Below, in pieces: positions 1-7,040 of a stretch of DNA of 17,375 nt. The notes under the pieces were generated by a model that made no database searches, had not been told where the DNA came from, and saw only the letters and a list, made by a program, of their open reading frames with translations. Source of the stretch: Minisyncoccota bacterium. GTDB taxonomy: Bacteria; Patescibacteriota; Minisyncoccia; Minisyncoccales; Minisyncoccaceae. The stretch lies in assembly GCA_028704295.1 (NCBI GenBank), contig JAQVLF010000005.1, positions 1 to 17,375 on the forward strand, read 5' to 3'. The stretch's first letter is position 1; each line of letters begins with the position of its first letter. Position numbers and translations under genes: made by a program.

Positions 1-116
1 TACATAACTCCCAGTTCCAGGAGTTTGGCATGTGCAGCTATACTTTCTTTTGAGCCAGGACAGGCATCTCGTTGCCTTATCAGCTCTTGAATTTCTGGTG
101 AAAAATTTTTCATCAT
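1..116 (-). CDS. Partial CDS, unrecognised protein (N-terminal 38 residues)
   Basis: A leftward gene enters the window: ATG at 116-114, a second in-frame ATG at 113-111, then 38 codons to the edge without a stop. The start is supported by GGAGG six bases upstream and by a promoter-like pair beyond it. The visible peptide begins MMKNFSPEIQELIRQRDACP and is mostly charged and helical, with no signal peptide and no motif I recognise. About 41% of its bases are G or C by my count, and CTG leucine codons recur, which is richer than most downstream genes. The palindrome over its promoter suggests a regulated, perhaps self-repressed, gene. I assign no function. Confidence 0.6.
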   Translation of the reverse strand, partial: MMKNFSPEIQELIRQRDACPGSKESIAAHAKLLELGVM

Positions 117-122
117 AATGAA

Positions 123-127
123 CCTCC
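123..127 (-). promoter_or_regulatory. Shine-Dalgarno site GGAGG of the leftward gene
   Basis: On the minus strand GGAGG lies six bases before the first ATG (nine before the second). It is the only textbook ribosome site in the window. Most other genes start without one. Confidence 0.75.
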
Positions 128-140
128 AAATATCTAAAAC

Positions 141-160
141 TATTTTACCACTGTAAAATA
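141..160. repeat. Operator-like inverted repeat TATTTTAC-CACT-GTAAAATA
   Basis: Perfect 8-bp arms with a 4-bp centre, total 20 bp. It covers the -10 of the leftward promoter and its centre is a fixed distance from both -35 boxes. Size and symmetry fit a dimeric repressor site. The binding protein is unknown. Confidence 0.55.
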
Positions 161-169
161 TAAAGTCAA
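142..169 (-). promoter_or_regulatory. Candidate promoter of the leftward gene (TTGACT-N16-TAAAAT)
   Basis: On the minus strand a -35-like TTGACT (169-164) is followed after 16 bases by TAAAAT (147-142), preceded by TG one base before, as in an extended -10. The predicted start would be near 135, leaving a leader of about 19 nt that contains GGAGG. Assigned by consensus only. Confidence 0.55.
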
Positions 170-182
170 GAAAAACTTGACT
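164..182. repeat. Inverted repeat AGTCAAG-aaaaa-CTTGACT carrying two back-to-back -35 boxes
   Basis: Perfect 7-bp arms with a 5-bp spacer. Each arm holds a TTGACT facing outwards, so the repeat supplies -35 elements to both divergent promoters. Confidence 0.5.
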
Positions 183-205
183 ATTTTTCTTTTTGTAGAT
201 AACAT
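177..205 (+). promoter_or_regulatory. Candidate promoter of the ATP synthase operon
   Basis: TTGACT (177-182), a 17-base spacer, then TAACAT (200-205), a 4/6 match to the -10. Transcription would start near 212 and give a leader of about 13 nt before atpB. An alternative is TAAGAT at 213-218, which would make a leaderless message but lacks a good -35. Confidence 0.4.
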
Positions 206-224
206 ATGCCTGTAAGATAAACAT

Positions 225-920
225 ATGCACGCACTAGGCTTAACAGGCGAACATTTAATTTATGGGTTTACAAATACCCATCTTATTGCAACTTTATGCG
301 CTGTTTTAATTTTTGTTGCTTTCTTTTTTGGATTGAGAGGCAAAAAATTGATTCCTTCACGCACGCAGAACTTTTTTGAATGGATAATTGAATCCATTTT
401 TAATTTTTTAGATGGCGTTACAGGCAATAGAGAAAGAACAAAAGAAATATTTCCAATCTGCACTACAATTTTTATTTATGTAATGTGCTCAAATTTAATT
501 GAATTAATTCCAGGGGTTGGGGTTTTTACTCCTTTGAGATCTCCTAGTTCGGATTTAACATTTACTTTTGCAATTGCTGTTTTTTCAATGTTGTACATTC
601 ATATAAAGGCACTTTCAAAAATTGGAGTGCTTCCATACTTTGGAAAGTATATCAATTTTAAGAATCCTTTATATTTCTTTATAGGAATATTGGAAGGCAT
701 AGGTGAATTTACAAGAACTTTTTCATTAGGATTGAGGCTATTTGGTAATTTATTTGCAGGAGAAATGCTTTTAATGGTTGTATCATCCCTTATTCCATTT
801 ATAGTGCCTCTTCCATTTTTAGGATTGGAAGTTTTGGTAGCGCTTATTCAAGCCTTGATTTTTTCTTCATTAATTGCAATATTTTATGTAGTTACAGTTG
901 AAACAGAAGAACATGGCTAA
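225..920 (+). CDS. atpB: F-type ATP synthase subunit a
   Basis: Membrane stator subunit of Fo that forms the half-channels carrying ions to the c-ring. It is a 231-residue, highly hydrophobic protein with five or more membrane segments. The family signature is clear: SNLIELIPG (89-97) in the second helix, and LGLRLFGNLFAGEML (168-182) with the essential arginine at R171, a partner acid at E180 and a glutamine (Q209) in the last helix. At 231 residues it is shorter than E. coli subunit a (271), mainly at the N-terminus. First gene of the operon. No Shine-Dalgarno site precedes the ATG, and its last eight bases overlap the next gene. Confidence 0.96.
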   Translation: MHALGLTGEHLIYGFTNTHLIATLCAVLIFVAFFFGLRGKKLIPSRTQNFFEWIIESIFNFLDGVTGNRERTKEIFPICTTIFIYVMCSNLIELIPGVGVFTPLRSPSSDLTFTFAIAVFSMLYIHIKALSKIGVLPYFGKYINFKNPLYFFIGILEGIGEFTRTFSLGLRLFGNLFAGEMLLMVVSSLIPFIVPLPFLGLEVLVALIQALIFSSLIAIFYVVTVETEEHG

Positions 921-1155
921 AAATTTAAATACATTATCTCTGGGATTGAAAATTGGGCTTTTAGTCACCGTCCCTTTAATAGGATTTCTTCTTTTGGGAG
1001 TATGGCTTGATAAAAAGTTTAATACATTTCCAATATATTTGATAGCAGGGATAGTGTTAGGAATGATATTCGCAGTATACATGGTTTATAAAGTAATTAT
1101 TCCATATATTAATAAAAAGGTTAATAATCAAGATAATAAAGATAATAATAAATAA
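913..1155 (+). CDS. AtpZ/AtpI-family small membrane protein of the ATP synthase operon
   Basis: An 80-residue protein with two membrane helices (about 10-30 and 38-60). The loop reads GVWLDKKFNTFP (29-40), and glycines are spaced in the second helix, matching the small ATPase-operon family known as AtpZ/AtpI or 'ATPase gene 1' (Pfam PF09527). Relatives have been linked to Mg2+/Ca2+ supply or c-ring assembly. The asparagine- and lysine-rich tail (70-80) is low complexity. The ATG at 913 is preferred to an upstream in-frame TTG at 898, because it gives the usual short overlap (ATGGCTAA) with atpB. Its place between the a and c genes is unusual: homologues usually come before atpB. Confidence 0.75.
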   Translation: MAKNLNTLSLGLKIGLLVTVPLIGFLLLGVWLDKKFNTFPIYLIAGIVLGMIFAVYMVYKVIIPYINKKVNNQDNKDNNK

Positions 1156-1167
1156 AAAAATAAAAAT

Positions 1168-1398
1168 ATGATTAATCCAGATTTAGCATTAGCAGCGACA
1201 TTAGCAATTGGAATTGGCTCTATTGGGCCAGCAATAGCTATTGGAATTATTGGTTCAAAAGCATCAGAAGCAATTGGTAGAAACCCAGACGCAGCTTCAA
1301 AGATTCAAACAAGTATGATTTTGGCAATCGCATTTGCGGAAGCCATCGCTATTTACGCGCTTGTTATTGCGCTTATCTTAATCTTTGTAGTAGCATAA
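1168..1398 (+). CDS. atpE: F-type ATP synthase subunit c
   Basis: Forms the rotating ion-carrying ring of Fo. It has 76 residues in two membrane helices joined by the polar loop GRNPDA (37-42), with glycines in helix 1 for ring packing. The ion-binding carboxylate is E58 in AFAEAIAIYALVIALIL. Sodium-type rings carry Glu-Ser-Thr here and a glutamine in helix 1. This protein has Glu-Ala-Ile and a hydrophobic residue at the glutamine position (about I25), so proton coupling is inferred. The protein ends right after helix 2. The upstream bases are almost all A and T, with no ribosome site. Confidence 0.96.
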   Translation: MINPDLALAATLAIGIGSIGPAIAIGIIGSKASEAIGRNPDAASKIQTSMILAIAFAEAIAIYALVIALILIFVVA

Positions 1399-1416
1399 TT
1401 ATTTATTAGATAAATT

Positions 1417-1914
1417 ATGGAGTCAGGAGAAACAAATTGGATTTTTACATTTGTAGGGCAACTCGTAAATTTTATCATTCTATTTGCCTTGCTTTCGGTT
1501 TTTGTTTTCAAGCCTTTTTCTAAGCTCTTAGACGAGAGAAGAAAGAAAATTGAAGAAGGTGTTTTAAAAGAGGAAAAAGCAGAGCAGAAGCTTAATGATT
1601 TAAGGGAGGCTCATAAAAAAATGGAAAGTAAAAATGAGGAAGACAGAAAACAAATCTTAACTCAAGCAGAAGCTGAGTCTCAAAGAAGGAAAGATAAGAC
1701 AATGGAGGCTTTAAATGAAGTTAAAAAAGAACTTTTGCTTAAAGCTGAAAAAGAAGCAGAGGATCTTAAAAAGCAAGAAATGGAAAAAACAAAAAGAGAA
1801 ATTGTTGACAACTCTATTTCTTTAGCTGAGAAGATTTTAAAAAACAGGATTGATAAAAAAGAAAACGAAAACATTATTAATGATTATCTAAAAAGTTTAA
1901 ATGAAAAAAGATAA
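1417..1914 (+). CDS. atpF: F-type ATP synthase subunit b
   Basis: Peripheral stalk subunit that holds the F1 head to Fo. It has 165 residues: one N-terminal membrane helix (about 9-32), the conserved exit FKPFSKLLDERRKKI (31-45), then a long charged coiled coil rich in Lys and Glu to near the C-terminus. Length is normal for the family. Only one b gene is present, so the stalk should be a homodimer. The gene overlaps the delta gene by 14 nt, which suggests translational coupling. No Shine-Dalgarno site is visible. Confidence 0.93.
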   Translation: MESGETNWIFTFVGQLVNFIILFALLSVFVFKPFSKLLDERRKKIEEGVLKEEKAEQKLNDLREAHKKMESKNEEDRKQILTQAEAESQRRKDKTMEALNEVKKELLLKAEKEAEDLKKQEMEKTKREIVDNSISLAEKILKNRIDKKENENIINDYLKSLNEKR

Positions 1915-2293
1915 GGAAATTGGAGCTTGGGCAAGGGCGCTTTTCTTAGCTCTTGAGAATAAGGATCGAGATGAGGACAAAGTTATTAAAAACTTAATTT
2001 TAGCTTTAGATAAAAAGAAATACTTGCTTTCTTCAATTTTAAAAAAATACGAAAGAATTAAAAATAGTGAGAGCAAGATTGATGTTTTTGTTGCAAAGGA
2101 AATAGACGAAAATCTTAAGAATAGCATTAATCAAAAAGTTGAGAATCTTTTTGGAAAAGGAAAGGACATCAGTTATAATGTAGACGAAGATTTAATAGGA
2201 GGATTTCGCATCAAAACAAAAGATTATCTTGTAAAAGCATCAATAAGAGATGCTTTGATAAAAATTAAAAATAATGCCTATGGACATAATTGA
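1901..2293 (+). CDS. atpH: F-type ATP synthase subunit delta (short form)
   Basis: Connects the b stalk to the top of the alpha/beta hexamer. The C-terminal part shows the family motif, DEDLIGGFRIKTKDYLVKAS (95-114) followed by a basic helix. The protein has only 130 residues, compared with about 175-180 in E. coli and Bacillus. The missing length falls in the N-terminal helical domain, which normally grips the alpha N-termini; residues 1-60 are a short helical remnant. It starts inside atpF and ends 20 nt inside atpA with a TGA stop. Position between b and alpha supports the call. Confidence 0.88.
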   Translation: MKKDKEIGAWARALFLALENKDRDEDKVIKNLILALDKKKYLLSSILKKYERIKNSESKIDVFVAKEIDENLKNSINQKVENLFGKGKDISYNVDEDLIGGFRIKTKDYLVKASIRDALIKIKNNAYGHN

Positions 2294-3782
2294 AAAATTT
2301 AAAAAACAATTGGAAGGCATCGAAGTTAAAGGAGAGTTAGAGGAAACAGGGGAGGTAATTGAAATTAAAGACGTTGCCGCTAAAATCTCTGGACTCAAAA
2401 ATGTTGAAAACTTCGAGCTTATATTCTTTGAAAGAGCTAATATATATGGTTTAGCTTTGAACTTAGAAGAGTTTGAAGTTGGAGCTGTTGTATTAGGCGA
2501 TGTCGATAAAATCAAAGAGGGGGATACAGTAAAAAGAACAAAAGAGGTTTTTTCTGTTAATGTGGGAGAAGAACTTTTAGGAAGAGTAGTTGATCCACTC
2601 GGAAATCCAATAGATGGAAAAGGAGAAATTAGAGCTAAAGAAAGGCTTCCACTCGAAAGAAAGGGTCCTTCTGTTATGGATAGACAGCCAGTAAAAGAAC
2701 CAATGCATACTGGTATCAAAATTGTTGATGCTTTGACTCCTATTGGAAGAGGGCAAAGACAATTAATTATTGGAGATAAGGGTCTTGGAAAAACAGCTAT
2801 TGCAATTGATGCAATTATTAATCAAAAAGATGAAAAAAATAGACCAGTTTGTATTTATGTTGCTTGTGGACAAAAGAAAAGCAAAGTAAAAAGATTGGTA
2901 AAAACTTTAGAAGAGGCAGGGGCAATGGAATACTCTATTGTTGTTTGTGCTTTTCCAGATGATCCAGCATCTATGCTATACTTAGCTCCTTTTGCTGGAG
3001 TTGCAATGGGAGAATACTTTAGAGATAAAGGCGGCCATGCACTTTTAGTTTATGATGATTTAACAAGACAAGCTTGGGCATGGAGAGAAATTTCTCTTAT
3101 ATTAAGAAGACCACCAGGCAGAGAAGCATATCCAGGAGATGTATTTTATTTACACTCAAGACTTTTGGAAAGAGCTGCAAGATTGTCCGATGAAAAAGGA
3201 GGAGGAACTTTAACCGCTCTTCCAATTATTGAAACTCAAGCAGGTGATATTTCTGGATATATTCCAACAAACGTTATTTCTATTACTGACGGTCAGATTT
3301 TTTTAGATTCTAGTTTATATAGAAAAGATCAGAAACCAGCTATGGATATTGGTGCCTCAGTATCAAGAGTAGGATCTTCTGCTCAGACAAAGGCCATGAA
3401 AAAGGCTTGTGGAAGTTTGAAATTAAATCTAACTCAGTTTCAAGAATTGGAACGATTCTCTGAATTTACAGAAGAACTTGATCTTGAAACAAAGAAAACT
3501 CTTGAGAGAGGAAAAGCAATTATTAAGATTTTGAGACAAAAAGATCAAAGTCCGCTTTCTTTTGAAAAAGAAACTGTTATTATCTATGCTTCTGTTGCTT
3601 GTAATATCGAAGAATTAAAAGAAGAAGATTTAGAAATTTTCGAAGCTAAATTGTTTAAAGAAATTGAAATATCAAAGCCAGAAATTTTTGAACAAATAAG
3701 GGAATCAAGAGATTTATCTGATGAAGTTAAAAAAGATATTGAAGCAATTGTTAAAAAAGTAAAAGAATCTTATGGATCTTAG
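2274..3782 (+). CDS. atpA: F-type ATP synthase subunit alpha
   Basis: Non-catalytic nucleotide-binding subunit of F1, 502 residues, full length. Visible signatures: the P-loop GDKGLGKT (167-174), the Walker B strand ALLVYDDLTR (256-265), the run RRPPGREAYPGDVFYLHSRL (278-297), and VSRVGSSAQTKAMKK (363-377), which supplies the arginine finger R365 to the catalytic site of beta. The P-loop departs from the almost fixed GDRQTGKT of alpha subunits: the Gln that contacts nucleotide is Gly here. Two in-frame ATGs (2274 and 2280) are possible starts. Both overlap atpH, and neither has a ribosome site. Confidence 0.97.
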   Translation: MPMDIIEKFKKQLEGIEVKGELEETGEVIEIKDVAAKISGLKNVENFELIFFERANIYGLALNLEEFEVGAVVLGDVDKIKEGDTVKRTKEVFSVNVGEELLGRVVDPLGNPIDGKGEIRAKERLPLERKGPSVMDRQPVKEPMHTGIKIVDALTPIGRGQRQLIIGDKGLGKTAIAIDAIINQKDEKNRPVCIYVACGQKKSKVKRLVKTLEEAGAMEYSIVVCAFPDDPASMLYLAPFAGVAMGEYFRDKGGHALLVYDDLTRQAWAWREISLILRRPPGREAYPGDVFYLHSRLLERAARLSDEKGGGTLTALPIIETQAGDISGYIPTNVISITDGQIFLDSSLYRKDQKPAMDIGASVSRVGSSAQTKAMKKACGSLKLNLTQFQELERFSEFTEELDLETKKTLERGKAIIKILRQKDQSPLSFEKETVIIYASVACNIEELKEEDLEIFEAKLFKEIEISKPEIFEQIRESRDLSDEVKKDIEAIVKKVKESYGS

Positions 3783-4662
3783 GGCAGTAAAAGCAAAAAT
3801 TGGTTCGGTAAAAAATATTACAGAGATCACTGCAGCTCTTGAGACTTTTGCCGCATTAAAAATGAGAAAGACTCAAAAAAGATTTAACGAAACAAAAGCT
3901 TTTAGAATAGCAATGGCAAGAGTTTTAAAAAGGCTTCAAGGGGCGCTTGAAAAAAACGAATCAATTTTTTTGGAAGAACGTGAAGTAAAAAAGATTTTAA
4001 TTTGCGTTGTTGCTTCAGATAGAGGATTTTGCGGACCTTTTAATTCCAACATGTTTAAATTTTCTTCAAAAGAAATTGAAAGAATTAAAGGAGAGTATGA
4101 AAGTGCGGAAGTTGAAATTCTTCCAATTGGCAAAAAGGCTATTAGATTTTTCAAAAAGAATAATGAAAATGTTAAAAGAGAATATTTTGGAGTTGGGGAC
4201 TATTGGAAATATAGCGAGGTAAAAGAAATAGCAGATTTTTTATTAGAATCTTTTGTTAATAAAGATTATGACAAGGTATATTTCTTTTACACCAAATTTA
4301 TTTCAAGCTTTTCTCAAAAACCGAGATGTGTTGAATTATTTCCTTTAAACAAAAGTATTATAGATAACTTTGTTGAGAAGGAGGAAGAAAAGATTGATTT
4401 TCAATTTGAACATGTTTTAGAGCCTACACCAGCAAGAATTTTAAACGAAGTAGTAAAAGAATTCATTCTTTATTTAATTTATCAGTTTATTTTATCGGCT
4501 AATACTTCTGAGCATTCAGCTAGAATGATGGCAATGAGAAATGCATCTGATAACGCTTCTGATATTTTAGGAGGATTAAAGCTTGAGTATAATAAGGCGA
4601 GACAGCAGCATATTACAAACGAAGTTTCAGAAATTTCTTCTACAAAAGAAGCAATGGAATAA
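3772..4662 (+). CDS. atpG: F-type ATP synthase subunit gamma
   Basis: Central rotor shaft of F1, 296 residues, normal length. The N-terminal helix (MDLRAVKAKIGSVKNITEIT), the Rossmann-like core SDRGFCGPFN (82-91) and the C-terminal helix EHSARMMAMRNASDNASDIL (247-266) match the family. The N-terminal helix is less conserved than usual: the common 'KAMEMVAASKMRK' becomes AALETFAALKMRK (21-33), losing the methionines that face beta. The gene overlaps atpA by 11 nt and is followed by a 21-nt gap before atpD. Confidence 0.95.
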   Translation: MDLRAVKAKIGSVKNITEITAALETFAALKMRKTQKRFNETKAFRIAMARVLKRLQGALEKNESIFLEEREVKKILICVVASDRGFCGPFNSNMFKFSSKEIERIKGEYESAEVEILPIGKKAIRFFKKNNENVKREYFGVGDYWKYSEVKEIADFLLESFVNKDYDKVYFFYTKFISSFSQKPRCVELFPLNKSIIDNFVEKEEEKIDFQFEHVLEPTPARILNEVVKEFILYLIYQFILSANTSEHSARMMAMRNASDNASDILGGLKLEYNKARQQHITNEVSEISSTKEAME

Positions 4663-4683
4663 TAATTAAAATTTTAAGAAGAT

Positions 4684-6051
4684 ATGGCAAAAGTAATACA
4701 AGTTATCGGGCCAGTAATAGATGTGGAGTTTGAAGAAGGCAAGAGTCCGGCACTATACGAAGCCCTTTTAATAAAAGACAAAAATTTAGTTTTAGAAGTA
4801 GAACAGATTCTAGGTGAGGACAAAGTAAGATGTCTTGCAATGGGACCGACAGAAGGGATTAAAAGAGGGGATGATGTTAATTCTTTAAATAAACCAATTA
4901 CCGTTCCAGTGGGACACGAGGTTTTAGGTAGAATTTTAAATGTTTTAGGCGAGCCATTAGACAATAAAGAAGCTCCAAAAACTGAAACTTATTCACAGAT
5001 TATTGGAAACAAAGTTTCTTATGAAAACCAAAGCGAAGAAACAGAAATCTTAGAAACAGGAATTAAGGCAATTGATTTATTGTGTCCACTTCCAAAAGGA
5101 GGAAAAGTAGGATTATTTGGAGGTGCTGGAGTAGGAAAAACAGTTTTGATCCAAGAGCTTATCACAAACGTTGCTAAAATGCATGAAGGAGTATCTGTTT
5201 TTGCTGGTATTGGTGAAAGATCAAGAGAGGGTAATGATATTTATTTAGAAATGGAAGAATCAGGAGCTCTTAAAAATACTGCTCTTGTATTTGGTCAGAT
5301 GAATGAAGTGCCTGGGGTTAGATACAGAATTCCCTTTACTGGACTAACTATTGCAGAATACTTTAGAGATAAAGAAAAGAAAGATGTGCTTTTGTTTATG
5401 GATAACATCTTCCGTTTTGTTTTAGCAGGTTCAGAAGTATCAGCGCTTTTAGGTAGAATTCCTTCTCAGACAGGCTATCAGCCAACATTATCTTCTGAAA
5501 TTGGGGAACTCGAAGAAAGAATTACATCAACAAAAGAGGGGTCAATTACATCTGTGCAAGCTATTTACGTGCCAGCAGATGACTTAACAGACCCAGCTAT
5601 TGTGTCTACATTTTCACACCTAGATTCTCAGCTCGTATTATCTCGTGCCATTGCTTCATTAGGATTATACCCTGCTGTTGATCCACTAGAATCATCGTCA
5701 TCATTCTTAAGCCCTAGAATCGTGGGAGAAACACACTATATGGTTGCTTCAGAAGTTAAAAGAATTTTGCAGAGATATAAAGAACTTCAAGACATTATTG
5801 CTATTTTAGGAATTGAGGAATTGTCAGACGAAGACAAGATTGTTGTAGATAGAGCAAGAAGAATTCAAAAATTCTTGTCTCAGCCTTTCTTTGTAGCTGA
5901 ACAATTTTCAGGCATTTCTGGAAAATATGTTAAAGTTGAAGAAACAATAGAAGGATTTAGAAAGATTATCGCAGGAGAAATGGACAATATTCCAGAAGAA
6001 AAATTCTATATGAAAGGAAATATAGAAGAAGTAATAAGTGATGTTAAATAA
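4684..6051 (+). CDS. atpD: F-type ATP synthase subunit beta
   Basis: Catalytic subunit of F1, 455 residues. Signatures: the P-loop GGAGVGKT (146-153), the catalytic glutamate E178 in GERSREGND, Walker B LLFMD (236-240), FVLAGSEVSALLGRIPSQTG (245-264), the adenine-side tyrosine Y329 in YPAVDP, and a DELSEED-like loop EELSDED (378-384). One oddity is that the near-fixed 'LDSTSR' after YPAVDP reads LESSSS (335-340), so the arginine is lost. The start ATG has only a weak AAGAAG upstream. Everything else points to a working enzyme. Confidence 0.97.
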   Translation: MAKVIQVIGPVIDVEFEEGKSPALYEALLIKDKNLVLEVEQILGEDKVRCLAMGPTEGIKRGDDVNSLNKPITVPVGHEVLGRILNVLGEPLDNKEAPKTETYSQIIGNKVSYENQSEETEILETGIKAIDLLCPLPKGGKVGLFGGAGVGKTVLIQELITNVAKMHEGVSVFAGIGERSREGNDIYLEMEESGALKNTALVFGQMNEVPGVRYRIPFTGLTIAEYFRDKEKKDVLLFMDNIFRFVLAGSEVSALLGRIPSQTGYQPTLSSEIGELEERITSTKEGSITSVQAIYVPADDLTDPAIVSTFSHLDSQLVLSRAIASLGLYPAVDPLESSSSFLSPRIVGETHYMVASEVKRILQRYKELQDIIAILGIEELSDEDKIVVDRARRIQKFLSQPFFVAEQFSGISGKYVKVEETIEGFRKIIAGEMDNIPEEKFYMKGNIEEVISDVK

Positions 6052-6053
6052 TT

Positions 6054-6302
6054 ATGTTAGTTAAAGTTATTACTCCGGAAAAAGAATTGTATAATGAGGA
6101 AGCAAAAAGTGTAAACTTGCCAACAGAGGCAGGATACCTTACTATACTCCCACATCATACAGAACTTTTGTCAGTCATTCATCCAGGACAAATAAAGATA
6201 GAATTTAACTCAGGATTAAAGAAGTTTATAATAGAAGGTGGAGTAATAGAAGTATTTAAAAACGAAGTGAATATTTTGCTAAAAAAAGAGTTTGAATATT
6301 GA
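6054..6302 (+). CDS. atpC: F-type ATP synthase subunit epsilon, beta-sandwich domain only
   Basis: Bottom part of the rotor, linking gamma to the c-ring. The 82 residues cover only the N-terminal beta-sandwich: KVITPEKELYNEEAKSVNLP, then GYLTILPHHTELLSVIHPGQ, then a closing strand pair. The C-terminal two-helix domain, which in E. coli and Bacillus lets epsilon block ATP hydrolysis, is absent: the protein stops (TGA) at about the domain boundary, whereas full-length homologues have about 130-140 residues. The gene lies 2 nt after atpD and closes the operon. No clear intrinsic terminator follows. Confidence 0.92.
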   Translation: MLVKVITPEKELYNEEAKSVNLPTEAGYLTILPHHTELLSVIHPGQIKIEFNSGLKKFIIEGGVIEVFKNEVNILLKKEFEY

Positions 6303-6320
6303 CTTTTTTTAAAAAATTAC

Positions 6321-6337
6321 TAACTTAAAATAAGTTA
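6321..6337. repeat. Inverted repeat TAACTTA-AAA-TAAGTTA before the GDPD gene
   Basis: Perfect 7-bp arms around AAA, ending two bases before the ATG. As DNA it could be an operator; as RNA it would be a weak A-U hairpin next to the start codon. A TTGACT at 6299-6304 could be a -35, but I find no -10 at proper spacing. Confidence 0.4.
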
Positions 6338-6339
6338 TT

Positions 6340-7011
6340 ATGATTGTTATTGGACATCGCGGAGCGCGTGGAATTAGGCCAGAGAACACGCTTTCAAGCT
6401 TTAAAGAAGCTTTAAAGTATGTCAAGGCTGTTGAACTCGATGTTTATATCTGCAAAACCGGTGAAGTTGTGGTCATTCATGATGATACCGTAGACAGGAC
6501 AACAAATGGACATGGGCGCGTAGAGGAGATGACCTTTGAGGATTTAAAGAAGCTTGATCAAGGAATGGGAGAAAGAATTCCTACTCTAAGGGAAGTTCTC
6601 GATCTGATTAATAAGCGCGCGATTGTTAGTATTGAGCTCAAAGGGAAAGGAACAGCATCTGCCATCAAAGATATCATTAGTGAGTATCTTTCAAAAGGAT
6701 GGAAAGAGGAGAACTTTGCAGTTTCTTCATTTGATCATGAAGAGTTAGAAAAGTTTCACCACCTATGCCATTCAATTAGAACAGGGGTTTTAATAGAAGA
6801 TGATGAGAGCGATTACATAGGTATAGCTAAAAGAATAAATGCATTTTCTATAAATCCTCCCTTGAAAATGGTGGACGAAGGTTTCATAAAAAGGGTTCAT
6901 GAATCCGGATTCAAAGTCTTTGTTTGGACTGTCAATGAAAAGAAGGACGCCGAGCGGTTAAAACAATTTGGGGTAGACGGTATTATTACCGACTATCCAA
7001 ACAAATTTTAA
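6340..7011 (+). CDS. Glycerophosphodiester phosphodiesterase family protein
   Basis: Hydrolyses glycerophosphodiesters (deacylated phospholipids) to sn-glycerol 3-phosphate and an alcohol; a TIM-barrel enzyme of the GlpQ/UgpQ family. All hallmarks are present: the catalytic histidines H6 (in GHRGARG) and H47 (in VIHDDT), metal ligands E32 and D34 (VELDV), R7, PEN (14-16), E99 and K101 (IELKG), and the closing VWTVNE and ITDYP strands (195-200, 216-220). It has 223 residues and no signal peptide, so a cytoplasmic enzyme is likely. G+C is somewhat higher than in the neighbours (about 43-45% in two 60-base samples I counted), so separate acquisition is possible. It starts 37 nt after atpC. Confidence 0.93.
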   Translation: MIVIGHRGARGIRPENTLSSFKEALKYVKAVELDVYICKTGEVVVIHDDTVDRTTNGHGRVEEMTFEDLKKLDQGMGERIPTLREVLDLINKRAIVSIELKGKGTASAIKDIISEYLSKGWKEENFAVSSFDHEELEKFHHLCHSIRTGVLIEDDESDYIGIAKRINAFSINPPLKMVDEGFIKRVHESGFKVFVWTVNEKKDAERLKQFGVDGIITDYPNKF

Positions 7012-7015
7012 AAAG

Positions 7016-7039
7016 AAGCGATGATGAATCGTTTTTTTT
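7016..7039 (+). terminator. Weak intrinsic terminator after the GDPD gene
   Basis: A small hairpin (CGAT-gatga-ATCG, extendable by A-U pairs past a bulged G) is followed at once by eight T's (7032-7039). The stem is short; the T-run makes the call. Confidence 0.5.
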
Positions 7040-7040
7040 G

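Noticed and set aside
164..195. Hairpin followed by T-rich bases read as a rightward intrinsic terminator
   Set aside because: No rightward gene lies to its left in view; both arms hold -35-like boxes for divergent promoters, which explains the symmetry better. A gene beyond the edge cannot be ruled out.
898..912. TTG start for the AtpZ/AtpI-like gene
   Set aside because: It would add five non-conserved residues and deepen the overlap with atpB; the ATG at 913 fits the usual short overlap.
1168..1398. Sodium-coupled c-ring
   Set aside because: The Glu-Ser-Thr signature and the helix-1 glutamine of sodium-type c subunits are missing (Glu-Ala-Ile, hydrophobic residue).
6300..6302. UGA as a sense codon, as in some CPR and mycoplasma lineages
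   Set aside because: UGA ends atpC, atpH and the EndoQ gene at sensible lengths, and no conserved protein here needs UGA to be read through.
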